From: Prototheca cutis
Lineage: Eukaryota > Chlorophyta > Trebouxiophyceae > Chlorellales > Chlorellaceae
Assembly (NCBI GenBank): GCA_002897115.2
Contig: BCIH01000002.1
Location: 2,113,551 to 2,177,550, forward strand
Direction: 5' to 3'
DNA length: 64,000 bases
Part shown: in pieces, positions 35,575 to 46,460 of the stretch
Numbering within the stretch: the stretch's first letter is position 1
Layout: every line of letters starts with the position of its first letter
Made by a program: the position numbers and the translations under genes
The notes under the pieces: model-generated
Databases searched by the model: none
What the model was told of the DNA's origin: nothing
What the model saw: the letters and a program-made list of their open reading frames with translations, nothing else

Positions 35575-35979
35575 GTGGCTGAGGTCTCACGTGTGTTGTG
35601 AGTTTTCTCAGTGAATATTTACTCCATGGGGAGCCGGGTCCTGATTATCTGCAAGGACGATGGGCCAACGCTCACTCTCACTGCGCCGCAAGGCACGACG
35701 GGTGGAGGGGGCTCTCCCCACAGCTCAGCAGGGCATCAGAGCCGCACCCTCTGCCCACGTCACATGATAAAGGAGGACGACGATTGGCTGCATACGCGCC
35801 CAGTGCTTGTTGCTCTGTCGATTCATAGGGGAGGAACCTTTCTCGACCAACCACCCTCCTCAGTTGCTGTAAGAGCACCAGTCAACCACGATGAGATGCT
35901 TTTAACAGAACCAAGTTTTGCATCAGAAGCCGTGTCAGTCATGCGGCTGACACAAAAATGAAACGAGAATTTTTCTCCG
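35575..35979. other. Convergent intergenic region, 405 bases
   Basis: The prolyl hydroxylase and JMJD6 genes end toward each other here. Only 3' flanks are expected; no gene is supported. Confidence 0.55.
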
Positions 35980-37374
35980 TCACAAGGATTTTGTTTGTTG
36001 TGCCGAGAGACCACATCTCCTCTCAGCACAGACTTCCTCTTCTTGCGGCGCCGGGACTGGTCCATCGGCATCCAATCTCTGCCTCTTGGCCTTGCCTTCT
36101 CTCTCGCCCTTGGACGCCACTTCCTCCTCCTCCTCATCAGAGCTGCTCCTGCTGCTGCTGCTCCCATCACTAGATGATGATGAAGAGCTCGACGACGAGG
36201 AAGAGGAGCTTGACGACGCGGAGGTCTCACCTCGCGGCTGCTGCTCGATGGCGTCGATGACAGCGGCGAGGTCGGGTCGGACGACTGCCAACACACCCCG
36301 CCACTTTTGACTCATCTTGGGCCTGCCCCGGCGCGCATGGCGCCACACGGAGGGGAACCCCGTGGTACTGCAGCAGTTTTGGGTGACAGCCAACGTGTCG
36401 TCCAGATTCAGTACCGCATGCCACCAACCGCGGGGCACAAAGATTGTGTCCCCGGGACCCTGCACGCAGTGCAGCGGCCTCGGTAAGCTAGTGCTGGAGC
36501 GGGGTTGGCAGGTGTCCTGGTGGCCGAAGGAGTCATCACGTGCTGTGGCAGGTCCATCACGTGACGGCTCTGCAGCTGCCTCTCGCTCCTCCTCTTCATG
36601 CACCATGCGGCGGAACAAGGTGTCAAACCAGACAGCAGCCTCGCGCTCCGCATCCGGTGGCCGAACGGCCTCCCGGACCGTGTCTGGCGGGAACAGCGCC
36701 CAGCGCTTGTGCCCCCGCAGCAGCGAGTTCCAGGCCGATGTGGCCAGCGGGTCGACGTGCACGCCCGAACCACTCCGGGCGGGACCCGCCACGATCCAGC
36801 GGTATGGCGGCCGCCGGCGCTCACCTGCATGCTGGAGCAAGTCCTCCGCGAAGAAAGCGGGAACGGTGTAGTCACACGCCATCGCGCGGCTGCCGCGGCG
36901 CGAGGCAAATGACCCATCAAAAATATAGAGAGGCGAGTCGTCGGCTTTCCCGTGTGCACTGCTGGACTTGTAGTACAAGAAATCACGAAAGGTCAGCCGC
37001 ACCGCGTAGCCGTCGTCGTCAGAGCCCACTTTGAACCGGTGGTCGCCATAGTGCGATAGAAGGTACTCGTCACTCCATCGCTTTGCCGCGGGCCAGTCGT
37101 CTGTCAGGCCGGTAATGATGACAGGGACGCCGGGGGCCTCAAAGCGTGCCACAAACTCCTCGTGGGTGAGATCTGTGGCAGCCACGCGGGGCACCTCCTG
37201 CGGATAGCCATCACCCACAGATAGCACATCCGATGCTGCCAAGCCATGCTTGCGCCACTCGCCTTTCGTCACGCTCAGTTCGCTGCGTGCCGCCCGCTTG
37301 GCGTGCCGAATGGTGCGCTCCACGTCAGAGCTGGTGGATGGGAAGAATGGCGGTGGATGGTGGGTGGGACGCAA
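35980..37374 (-). CDS. JMJD6: JmjC-domain protein, JMJD6 type
   Basis: JMJD6 is a nuclear iron and 2-oxoglutarate dioxygenase reported to hydroxylate lysines of splicing factors and to act on arginine methylation. The frame gives 464 residues. It follows the family through RHAKRAARSEL near the start, DDSPLYIFD, GERRRPPYRWIVAGPARSG, the metal-binding HVDPLATSAWN (His206, Asp208), and GWWHAVLNLDDTLAVTQN (His319). The C-terminal tail has a long serine run (about residues 387-404) followed by an acidic and basic segment; animal JMJD6 has a poly-serine region in the same place. The first 15 residues are uncertain because an acceptor-like CCACCAG lies just before SDVERTI, so a short upstream exon may exist. 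Confidence 0.9.
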   Translation of the reverse strand: MRPTHHPPPFFPSTSSDVERTIRHAKRAARSELSVTKGEWRKHGLAASDVLSVGDGYPQEVPRVAATDLTHEEFVARFEAPGVPVIITGLTDDWPAAKRWSDEYLLSHYGDHRFKVGSDDDGYAVRLTFRDFLYYKSSSAHGKADDSPLYIFDGSFASRRGSRAMACDYTVPAFFAEDLLQHAGERRRPPYRWIVAGPARSGSGVHVDPLATSAWNSLLRGHKRWALFPPDTVREAVRPPDAEREAAVWFDTLFRRMVHEEEEREAAAEPSRDGPATARDDSFGHQDTCQPRSSTSLPRPLHCVQGPGDTIFVPRGWWHAVLNLDDTLAVTQNCCSTTGFPSVWRHARRGRPKMSQKWRGVLAVVRPDLAAVIDAIEQQPRGETSASSSSSSSSSSSSSSSSDGSSSSRSSSDEEEEEVASKGEREGKAKRQRLDADGPVPAPQEEEVCAERRCGLSAQQTKSL

Positions 37375-37737
37375 TGAGTGAGTGACAGCACCTTCCAGTT
37401 CTACTGTTCCACGTCATGTTCTACCGACATCCACAATGAATACATCGTTCATACGCCCAACCCGACAACGCACTCATAGTCGAATGCCGGCACGCCATCC
37501 TCGGGCTGCTTTGCCGGGGAGGATGGGGCAGCCTCCCGGCTGTGTGGGCACATTGGCAGGCCAATGCCGGCGGCGCGATCCTCACACAGTCACGCAGTGA
37601 AAGTGGTTCAATGTTCGATCACATGTTTCATAAAAATCCATTTGCAACCAAGGTTTGCACGTCGGTCTGAGCGACGTCTGTCCTCTTCTTAAAAAGGATG
37701 CAAGCTTTGCGTGCGTCGCGTGTTTGTTTGAAAGCGG

Positions 37738-37960
37738 CAGAGATGTTCGCCGTCCATGACCACTGTGTACCATGCAGGGCAAAAATGATGACACCTTTCC
37801 GAGATCCGTCGACTCCCACCTACACAGCAAGGGCATGGGTTCCAAACAAAATGCCTGTTTGCCCCCCGCATTCCCTGGGCGCATCGTTCAGAGAATGGGT
37901 TGGGTTCCTTCTGATAGCAGGACAGGTCGGGCAGGCAGCAGACTCCCACGGTGCAGTGTC
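37738..37960 (-). repeat. Dispersed repeat, copy 2 (inverted relative to copy 1)
   Basis: The reverse complement matches 870-1062 over most of its length in ordered blocks, including AAACAGGCATTTTG and CTTGCTGTGTAGGTGGGAGT. It also shares TTTTTGCCCTGCATGGTA with the copy at 38320. Confidence 0.7.
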
Positions 37961-38319
37961 ACAGGCTGCCGTGCTGCACCAACGAGGAGTGCCGGCCCCC
38001 AAACAGCGAGCATCGTCTCTGGAACGCAGACTTGATGGCGTGTCTGAACATGAGGCACATTGTGCAGAGCCTGTGGGAGACTGGCCAGCGACTGAAGTGC
38101 TTCCAGCACCGCAGTACTGATGAGCATACATCCATCCATCCTGGGGGGTTATAGCCTTTCCAACAGGGGATCGGAATCCCCGGGGCTCCTTCCCTCTCCC
38201 GGAAAGGGAAAAACAGCCCCGGAGGTGGTCCGTCATTGAGGTGGTCCACCTTCCTCTTGCCCTGTGGGGGGTGACAATTCACAGCCATCAGTGATGCCCA
38301 GCAACCCCGAGGGCGATGT

Positions 38320-38480
38320 GACGCTGTTGCTGGCTGAGCTGGTTGCATTATTTTTGCCCTGCATGGTATGTTCACGAGGCTTCTCATTACCCGAGATATT
38401 CATTGTGCAGCTCGCTCATGGCAAGAGTGTTGTGCCCCTGAGCAACGCGGTTCAAGAGTGCACAACAGTCTCAAGCAACA
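38320..38480 (+). repeat. Dispersed repeat, copy 3 (partial)
   Basis: GGTTGCATTATTTTTGCCCT followed by GCATGGTA at about 38341-38368 matches copy 1 (GGTTGCATTATTTTCTCCTT, GCATGGTA) and copy 2. The flanks diverge quickly, so this is a shorter or older copy. Confidence 0.6.
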
Positions 38481-38527
38481 GTGTACTATGAGGAAACTCT
38501 TCCGGACTCCAGCAGTGCCCTGCCTGG

Positions 38528-39763
38528 TCACTGCTGAAGCGGAGGCCGTGCTGCAGCGGGTCCTAGGTAGTGCTGCAGCGTCCGCTCCACTGTGTCCACG
38601 ATCGACTGCGTCTGGGCATCAACCTCGATGTTCACTTCGTCCCCAACCGACTTGTGCCCAAGAACGGTAATCCTGTTTTGCTAGGGGATAGGATCTTCGG
38701 TCTCGGTGCAAGGAGTTCATGCCCAAACTGCACGGTGGATCCCCTGCCCCCCGGCAACCTCCCTTTTCCCTCTTGCTTCCAACTCCATGCCCACCAATTC
38801 AAGCCACGCAACAAATCCAAGCCCTCTCTCTGACCTCAGTGTCTCTGGGATGAGGTAGATTGAAAAGCTTGTCTTGGTCACCTCTCCCACCGTCAGGCTG
38901 CTGCCGTCCACGCTGACAAAGCCCTTGGGCAAGATGTATTTGATCCAGGCAGGATCATGCAACTGAATTTTGGGAGTTTGGAGTCGGGTCGGATCACAGG
39001 CTCCAAACAGCATCACACCTTCCTTCTTTTGTAAGAACTCCACCCACCCTTGTTCCACGCCCCAAGTGAACATGCCCTCCCTCCCGACAAAGCACACCCA
39101 AACCCCTCCATCCTCACCCACCTCCAGCTCCATCCTGCGGTTATGCTCTGATACGGCATCAGTAGTGATTCGTGCTGTAGTGCACACATGACCCGACATG
39201 TGGTGTCCACCTATTTCATCACCAAAGCGTGCGGCTCGCTCGTAGTTCACGGGCTGACCGGGCTGCAAGGCCCCCAGGTTTGTCCGGTCCAGAGTCTCGC
39301 TCACGACATCGAATCGTGCCGCATCAGGCCCAAACTCGGTCACGGTCAGGCACGTGCCGTTGACAGCGATGCTCCCACCAACAGCAACGCCATCCAGTGC
39401 GCCGGCGGGGAAGCGCAGTGTCAACGTCCTAAACGCCGGTGCCGTCTCCACGCGTTCAACCTGGGCCTGACCCTGCACGATGCCTGTGATTGTGGACAAG
39501 CACAGGCATGCGGGTGGGTGAGCGTGGTGGTGGTGGGTGGGGGGGAGATGGGTATGGGCAGCCCAATCCCACGACACCACCGGCACCACTGTTCTCCAAG
39601 GGGCAGCCCACCAGCAATGCCTATCCGACGTGCCTGTGAACACGCGTGCAGGGCGAGCACGCAAGGCACGGCGAGCACGAGGGTTGATGGACGCGCTAAT
39701 CGGAACAAAAGGCTTGCAGTCGCCCCTGCTGACCCATGTCTGATGGGACACGGTGGACTGCAT
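38528..39763 (-). CDS. Riboflavin synthase (alpha chain type)
   Basis: This enzyme dismutates two lumazines to riboflavin, the last step before FMN and FAD. Four exons, 39634-39763, 39122-39483, 38835-38962 and 38528-38672, join in phase and give 254 residues. The N-terminal 37 or so residues ([10 protein letters not shown]..., Arg/Ala-rich) look like a plastid transit peptide. The catalytic start FTGIVQ follows. Two lumazine-binding repeats are visible, with [11 protein letters not shown] in the first and [14 protein letters not shown] in the second; [13 protein letters not shown] sits between. Intron 1 begins with GC (ACAG|GCACGT), splitting the Gly of FTG. The phase agrees only with this donor. 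Confidence 0.92.
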
Positions 39764-40475
39764 AGCAGCAGCACGGTTGCAGCGGGTGAGGCTCGTTACT
39801 GCTGCCACCTGTAATGTAAATCCACGCCAATGTTCAGATAATGATCAGGTGCACAATTCTCCGAGCTGGGGATGCATAGCGTTGTGTGGGGTTACATCCC
39901 TCATCGGAGGTGGTAGTGGTCACTGCGATCACGACTCGCCTAGCCCAGGACACCCGAGACATCGGGCCCAACCGCGATGTGCACGCCGGTAGACCTCCCG
40001 GAACTTGGCTGATGGCGCCCATGCGAGGCGATTCATGCAGCTGCCCAATACGAAGCAACATTCAATACATTGTTCAAGCATGTCGTTGGGCCGGTTTAGC
40101 GACCTCGGCTGTGCAGCGAGATCACTCGGCGGTTGCTGCATTGGGAAGAGGACCCCCGAGGAGCTTGCCGAGGTTTGGCTTATCACCGCGTCCTAATTTC
40201 ATTACTGAAACCGGAATCGCTGCTTGCAACGAGACTAGAGTGAGGCAGCCCTGAAAAGGTCGGTGGGCGCTGGGATGTGGGGCTTGCGGACCCCGGTAGC
40301 AGTTGGGCAAGGCTATCCAGCGCTGTGACCTGTCCCCTAGAGGGTTCTGTTGCTGGGTTACAACGCCTAACCAGGCGTGCATCGTCATGGGATTCGGGTT
40401 GCAGAACAAGCATCCTGTGCTCTATCATCCCTGGTTACAGGCTGAGCAGCACCACTACAAGGGAGGGGGCCGGCC
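39764..40475. other. Divergent intergenic region, 712 bases
   Basis: It lies between the starts of riboflavin synthase (minus) and the Cdh1 gene (plus). Both promoters are expected. Short frames on both strands have no recognisable content. Confidence 0.5.
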
Positions 40476-42539
40476 ATGGAGAATGGGTCGTCCCAGCACA
40501 GCCAGCCGGGTCCCAGCTCGCCACTGCGGATGACTCCGTCCAATGCTGCTCCTTACAGGTATGCAGAGTGGTGCTGGGATGCCTGATGGCATCAGTGGTG
40601 CAGGTCTATGTCGTGGCTGGTGTGTGGACCCATGTCCGAGGGTGCTCCTACTGGATGAGGACGCCGAATGCCGTCAACCAAAGAGCCTTGGCCATCAGAG
40701 GTGGTCAGTCCTGGCAACCCGGCTCATTTTCCCCCTTTCTTTTCCACAAACTCACAGGAGCCCCAAGGCCAGGGTTGTGTACAGCGACCGCTTCATTCCT
40801 TCCCGCGTTCCCTCTGCTCGGCTGAATTACTCGATGCTGGAGCGGGACGCGCTGGACGATCCTCCCTTCAAGCCCGGGGCCACGACTTCCAATGACCCCG
40901 ACGATGCCACCGGCGTGGAGCCCAGTGCCAGCAGCAACCAGAGCTCTGGGTCAGGGGCGTACACGACGCTGCTGCGAACACAGCTGCTGGGCTGTGTGGC
41001 AGGAAGCTCCGGGAGAGGGAGCGTGGGGTCGGCGGGCGGCGGCGGCGGCGCCACGTTCCCGCCCCAGTCACCGACGCGCAGCCCCGCGCGGAAGCTGTTC
41101 CGCTTCATGGCCGGCGGCGCAGATACGCCGCTGAACGGGGCTCCGCCTGCGTCACCCTTTGCCCGGGGTCCTTTAGGGGAAGACCCAACGCTGCCGCCGG
41201 CGGGCGGCACCGGCAGCGGAGGGCAACGCCGCATCCCCCGCACGCCGTTCAAGGTCCTGGATGCACCGGCGCTGTCTGACGATTTCTACCTGAATCTCGT
41301 CGACTGGAGCAGCGCCAACGTGCTGGCCGTGGGACTGGGCCATGCCGTCTACCTCTGGAGTGCGCACACCAGCAAAGTGACGTGCCTGGTGGACTTGGGT
41401 GGCGATGCGGGACGCCATGTCACCTCGGTGTGCTGGAGCGCACGCGGGACCTGCCTGGCCATCGGTGTCGACGACGGCACCGTCCAAATCTGGGATATCG
41501 TCAGCCAGACCAAGTGAGGTGGCTGGGTTTTGTTGTGGGAGTGCGGGAGTTGTTTTTGCCGCTGTCGTTTTCTTTAGCGGGGTGGGGGGGGTTTTGCAAA
41601 TGTTCTGAACACGCACTGGCGCATGACTATTGACCAACAGGCGAGCAGACGCATGCATTTCAAGAAACTCTAAAAACCCCTGCCCACCCACCAACCGACG
41701 GATACCACCGACACCTACACAGACTGCGGACGATGGCCGGACACAGTGCCCGCGTAGCGTGCATGTCGTGGGGCGGAAGCTCGGCGACGTTGGCGACCGG
41801 GTCGCGTGATGCGAGCATACTCCTGCGCGATCCGCGCGAGCCCGATGACTACAGTTCGCGCCTGTGCCTGCACCGGTCAGAGGTCTGCGGCCTGCGATGG
41901 GCGCCCGACGGCCGGCAGCTGGCCTCAGGCGGCAACGACAACATGCTCTGCGTCTGGGACGCCCGATGGGCTGCCGGCGGTGGCAGCGGCGATGGCGCAA
42001 GCAACTTGACACCGATGACGTCATCCTCTGCTGCCACCAGGCGGGGTTCCGGTTCCACACAAGGGCTAGGTGTGACCGCTGAACCGGTGTACCGATGGAC
42101 GGAGCACCACGCGGCGGTCAAGGCGCTGGCGTGGTCGCCGCACGCGCACGGTCTGCTGGCTTCGGGGGGCGGCTCCGCGGACCGCATGCTCCGGGTGTGG
42201 AACACGGCCACCGGCTCCTGCGTCGCGACGACAGACACGGGGTCCCAGGTCTGCTGCCTGGTCTGGAGCAAGAACGCCAATGAACTCGTATCCACACACG
42301 GTTACTCTCAAAACGCCGTCGCCCTGTGGCGCTACCCGGGGCTGACGCGCGTCGCAACGCTGACGGGGCACGCCATGCGGGTGCTCTACCTTGCAGCTTC
42401 CCCCGATGGCCAGACCATCGTCACGGGCGCCGGGGACGAAACACTGCGGTTCTGGAACGTGTTCCCAGAGGCCAGAGGCCGGGGCAGCGCGGTTGCTGGT
42501 GCGAGCATCGGTGCCCACTCCCGCGCAAGCATCCGCTGA
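40476..42539 (+). CDS. FZR: Cdh1/Fizzy-related (CCS52) activator of the anaphase-promoting complex
   Basis: Cdh1 recruits substrates to APC/C in late mitosis and G1. Three exons, 40476-40558, 40758-41513 and 41723-42539, join in phase and give 551 residues. The C-box DRFIPSR is at residues 38-44. After a Gly/Ser/Pro-rich linker comes KVLDAPALSDDFYLNLVDWS and the WD40 propeller, with repeats such as VWDARWAAGGG and LWRYPGLTRVATLTGHAMRV. The protein ends in Ile-Arg, the IR tail that docks on the APC. All three docking elements are therefore present. A low-complexity insert of about 35 residues (near SSSAATRRGSGS) sits between two WD repeats, which is unusual. Confidence 0.94.
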
Positions 42540-43199
42540 CCACCAGAGAAGCCGGGGCCCAGTACTCCTGACGCCTCCTTGACGAGTTTCCTCCCACGCA
42601 TCGGACTGCACGCACTGACGCCCGTGACTGCATGCACCTGCACGTAAACCCCGATGAGCACACCACAACCATGATTGCAGTGCGCTGACCCCTGCAAAAA
42701 CATGTTGATTCAACGTGACGTCCTAGGAAACGCCCTGTACTCAGCGACCTGCGGCAGTGATGGTGACTCTGCCCACACCTCGCATGATAATACCTCCTGG
42801 CGGTGGCTGGCTTCACACACCATGCGATGCCCGAGGGCGCAAGGGTTCCGCCACGCACGCACGATCCAAAAATGAAAGAGCAGTTCTTCAAGTCCCGGTT
42901 AGGCAGTCGTTTGGGGTCCGGGCACAGGACAAGGGTGCACAGGAAGGAAAAGGCCCCTGATCGAGCATCAGCCGGCACACGGGCACGCGCGCGCTGAAGG
43001 TCCAGGGGCGCTCACAGCCGGGTGGCGCATCACGTCAAGCGCGCGCGCGCGGGGGGGGGGGGGTTACATATTGTGTCGTTCAGTCATTCGTGCAAGGACG
43101 GATGGGTGGAGGGCCAGGACCAGCTCAACGGCCACTATACCGGGCGCTCTTCAAAAAAGAAAGACAAACGCAGCGACGGGTGATGTCGCGCTTGGAACT
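42540..43199. other. Convergent intergenic region, 660 bases
   Basis: 3' flanks of Cdh1 (plus) and the sirtuin (minus). It contains a GC dinucleotide repeat followed by 13 G at 43051-43063. No gene is supported. Confidence 0.55.
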
Positions 43200-45826
43200 T
43201 TACTCGTCGTCCGATCCATTGCAATGAGGAGCGTGGAGACGGGCTCGGGAAGGCCGATGCCGCGGCACGCGATGTGTTGTCGCCTTTGCCGGCGCACCGC
43301 CGTCAGCTTGTTCCCGCTTCTCGACGTCTCGGACGACGGTCTTCCACCCGCCGGCAGCGGCGAGGCCGACCACCGCCGCCAGGACCCTGGTCGTGTCCCT
43401 GTCGCCATCCCGACGCACACCTGGTCCCGGCCCCGAACTCTCGCAGTCGTCCTCGGGCCCAGGCTGCGTGGTCAGCGGCGATGACAGCGTGCTGGACGAA
43501 TCCGAGCACACCGAGCACGCCGAGAATCCGCGCCGCTGCTGCTGCTGCTGCTGCATGGTCGGCAGGGTGCCGTCATCGGGCTCCTCCTCCACCACTGCAG
43601 CCAATGAAGAGGGGCTGCCGAGCGCGTCGGGAGGAACCGCTCTTGCCGGCGGCGTCGACACGGCATCGACTTCGGCGTCCATCGAGCCCTCCTCTCCACT
43701 GCAGACCTTTTGCTTCGTTCCAGCTTTCGCAGCACCATCGTCGTCCGGCCCCGCCGCCCCGGCCCGACTCAGCGCCACGCGTGCGGCTAGCGCCGGCAGC
43801 ACCTCGTCAGAGGTACCCAGTACTTCCAGCACATCCAGTTCCGCTGCATTTTTTTTTGAAAGGGGGGGCTTTCAAACACACATGCTCAACAGAGACCACA
43901 ACGCGATGTCCCTGCTCGCGGACGCAACGCAGCCACGATCCAACACGCTCGCCCCCAGGAAATAAACAGACAAAAAAGGAAAAAACTGTTCACCTAGGTT
44001 GGAGGAGGCGGTGCGCAGGTTCCAGAGAGCCTCGTCGCTGGGGTTGACGACGGCCTGCAGGCAGTCGCTGCTGCGACCCGCCTCGGCCAGCCATCGCCGC
44101 ACGGACCGAAAGTACTGCGTGGAGGCAGACTGCTGGAAGGAAATGCCAACCCAGATGATGGCGTCGGCTGCCTTGACATCCGCCTCCATCTGGTCCATGA
44201 CGCTGTCGGGTGTGATGCACTCGCCTGTGAAGAGAGGGGGGTTTGTTGTTCATGAACCGGCCACCTGGCAAGGTTTGAAACGACCGGCTGGCTCATGACT
44301 AGACACACGGGATTCTTCGACATCCTCCTCTGCGTCACATGCATGTAGGGCATGCGGGCCATTGCACGAGGATCATCGCCAGGGTTTGCTCACCGCTCCA
44401 CCCACCCGACACACACACACACCGTCGGCGTCCTCATAGAGCATGACGCGAAAGCGCAGTCCTCCCGGCTCCCCGCAGGGACACGCCAACGTCTGCTCGG
44501 CCCGCAACGCGGCCAAGGTCTCGGCGGTTACGGACGTGCAGGCATGGCAGCCCTTGCACACGAGCGAATGGATGTTTCCATGCAGCTCCACCAGCTGACC
44601 TGTAACGATGAGGACATGTACATGCACAGACGCTTAGAAAAACCACCACCAATACCACCATCAGAGGTTGCCGACCCATGCTATTGCCCCCCCCCCCCCA
44701 AAAAAAAGCCCCATACTCCTTTCAACCCAAGCCACACACCATCAGGGTTGCGCTCGGGGTGCCACACATCCGCGCCAGTGTCAAAGGACGCCGCCGCCCG
44801 CTGCGCCAGTCCGTCGATGTTCAGCGTGTAGTGCCGAGAAAGCGAGCCCAGAGACGAAAGCAGGGCCAGGGCGTAGTGCCCCGGCGCGGGGTTTGCCAGG
44901 ACGGCCTCGTCGTGAATCTCCGCCAAGAACGCCTGGGCAGACGCCGGATTGCGTGCATAAAAGGTGTATGTGAACAGCGATTTGCCATCAGCTACACGAA
45001 AGCGCTTTTGTGCGCGCTCGTACAGGCCGCCGGCTGTGCTGAACGTGGACATGCCTGCAGGTAGGATCCCAATGCAAAGACTTGAGCCTTTTTGCACGAT
45101 AACATCCTTGTAATGCAGCAGCTGGTCTCTCTGTGTTCAGGACGAAAGCCACTGACACCCCCCCAATGCACCCACGCCACCTAGGCACCATCATGAGCAT
45201 TGTTAAGAACAGCACAACCATAGTCAACTGACCGGAGGTTGCCGACAGGCCACTGCCTGAGAAGATGACAATCCTTTTCTTGCCATCGATGGCATTCTCC
45301 AGGAGGGTGCGGCCATCGGGAGTTGACACCAAGCTGCACAAGGTTTCATGTGGCAGGGCCTGAGTTTTGTCGGGAAGGGGCCAGCCCAGGGGACCGGCAG
45401 CAACTGCAGGAGAGGTCGCGCTCAATCGCAGCCCTGGAGCCTCCTGCGACACCTTGCAGCCCATACATACTCTGGAGTGGACCGCCGCTTTCGTAGCGCA
45501 TACGCTCGAGGCCTGAAATCTGGTTCGACAGCCATGCACAGTCTCGACTGTCGGGATCCCGTTCGGGCGCCTACACAGGCCTACGCCGCCCAACAAAGCC
45601 TTTGAAACATCATTATAATATTTATATACACAATACACTGGTCGCGGGGGCGTTCAGTGGGATGCGAAAAAGAAAATGATGTCGGCCGCGCCGGGCCCGG
45701 CCTCTCACCTAAGAACAGCGCACGAATTCGGGCTGCTGGCACGGACACGCTATTGGGGGCAAGAAAGCAGGAACAGATGCCCGACAGCGCGTTGACCCCA
45801 TCAAACCCTGTCCTCATCGACGCCAT
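43200..45826 (-). CDS. Divergent Sir2-family NAD-dependent deacylase
   Basis: Six exons, 45709-45826, 45233-45403, 44740-45054, 44423-44599, 43994-44224 and 43200-43843, join in phase and give 551 residues. The sirtuin fold is recognisable: KRIVIFSGSGLSATSG replaces the usual GAGxS loop, RHYTLNIDGL replaces TQNxDGL, and the catalytic His is in ELHGNIHSL. Zinc cysteines appear as CKGC and CPC. The distal part reads AIIWVGISFQQSAS and VVNPSDEALWN. A 200-residue C-terminal extension contains a Gln run and acidic, Ser-rich sequence. The GAG-to-GSG and TQN-to-TLN changes set it apart from classical sirtuins, so catalytic type cannot be assigned. Exon 1 starts MASMRTGFDG; an upstream in-frame ATG exists at 45871. 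Confidence 0.85.
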
Positions 45827-46460
45827 TGTGGCCTCCCTGCTTTGTTCGAACGTCAATTTACACGGATTCATCCTTTGATGGGGAGACGAAACGCCTGCTG
45901 GAGGAGGTGCGCTGGTCCGGTTCCAATGTTTCGACCCGGGAGACTACATTCTTCCTGGTTGCCCTGGTGGCGGGGGTTTCATCAAAATTTGGAAGATAAT
46001 AGTAGTCCATCGCGCAATAGAGGAAAAAAACAGTTCCTGGTTGATCACATGGAACATAAGCGCACAGATGGCCTGCAAACATGTGCGCGCGTGTGTCGGC
46101 GAGGCAAAGCCTACTGGTGCGGCTATTCAGGGTGGGAATTAGAAAAAGGTAAGCGCCTTGCGGCAAGAACATTGTCCCCTCCTGACATCAGCCACCCCGG
46201 TGGTGTCACTAGCAGATGCCACGCGACCTTGGGTGGGACAGGGTACATCAGTGCGACAGAGGATGAAGGGGTCTATAGTACCTGCGTGACGTCGTCAGAG
46301 AGAGGGCGCCGGACGCAGATGCCTGTTCCTGAATGCATGCACGAGATTTCATGGGGTTGTTGCCAGTCGAGCGGATGCTATCAGGCATAGCTGGGGCAGG
46401 TGCTTAACCCCAGCCAATGGTCCCAAGCCACCAGCTATGCTGAAGACTGGACTCGGTCTG
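45827..46460. other. Intergenic, 634 bases, tandem minus-strand genes
   Basis: It lies between the phototropin stop and the sirtuin start. It should hold the sirtuin promoter. A plus-strand frame at 45842-46390 has no recognisable domain. Confidence 0.5.

Larger units (their letters stand above)
37375..38527. other. Intergenic, 1.15 kb, with two dispersed repeat copies
   Basis: It lies between JMJD6 (start on the minus strand at the left) and the riboflavin synthase stop. Open frames here are short or fall within the repeat copies and show no domain. The JMJD6 promoter should be at the left side. Confidence 0.55.

Noticed and set aside
39764..39808. GTG start 45 bases upstream for riboflavin synthase
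   Set aside because: The ATG at 39763 gives a good transit peptide; a GTG start is not expected in a nuclear gene.
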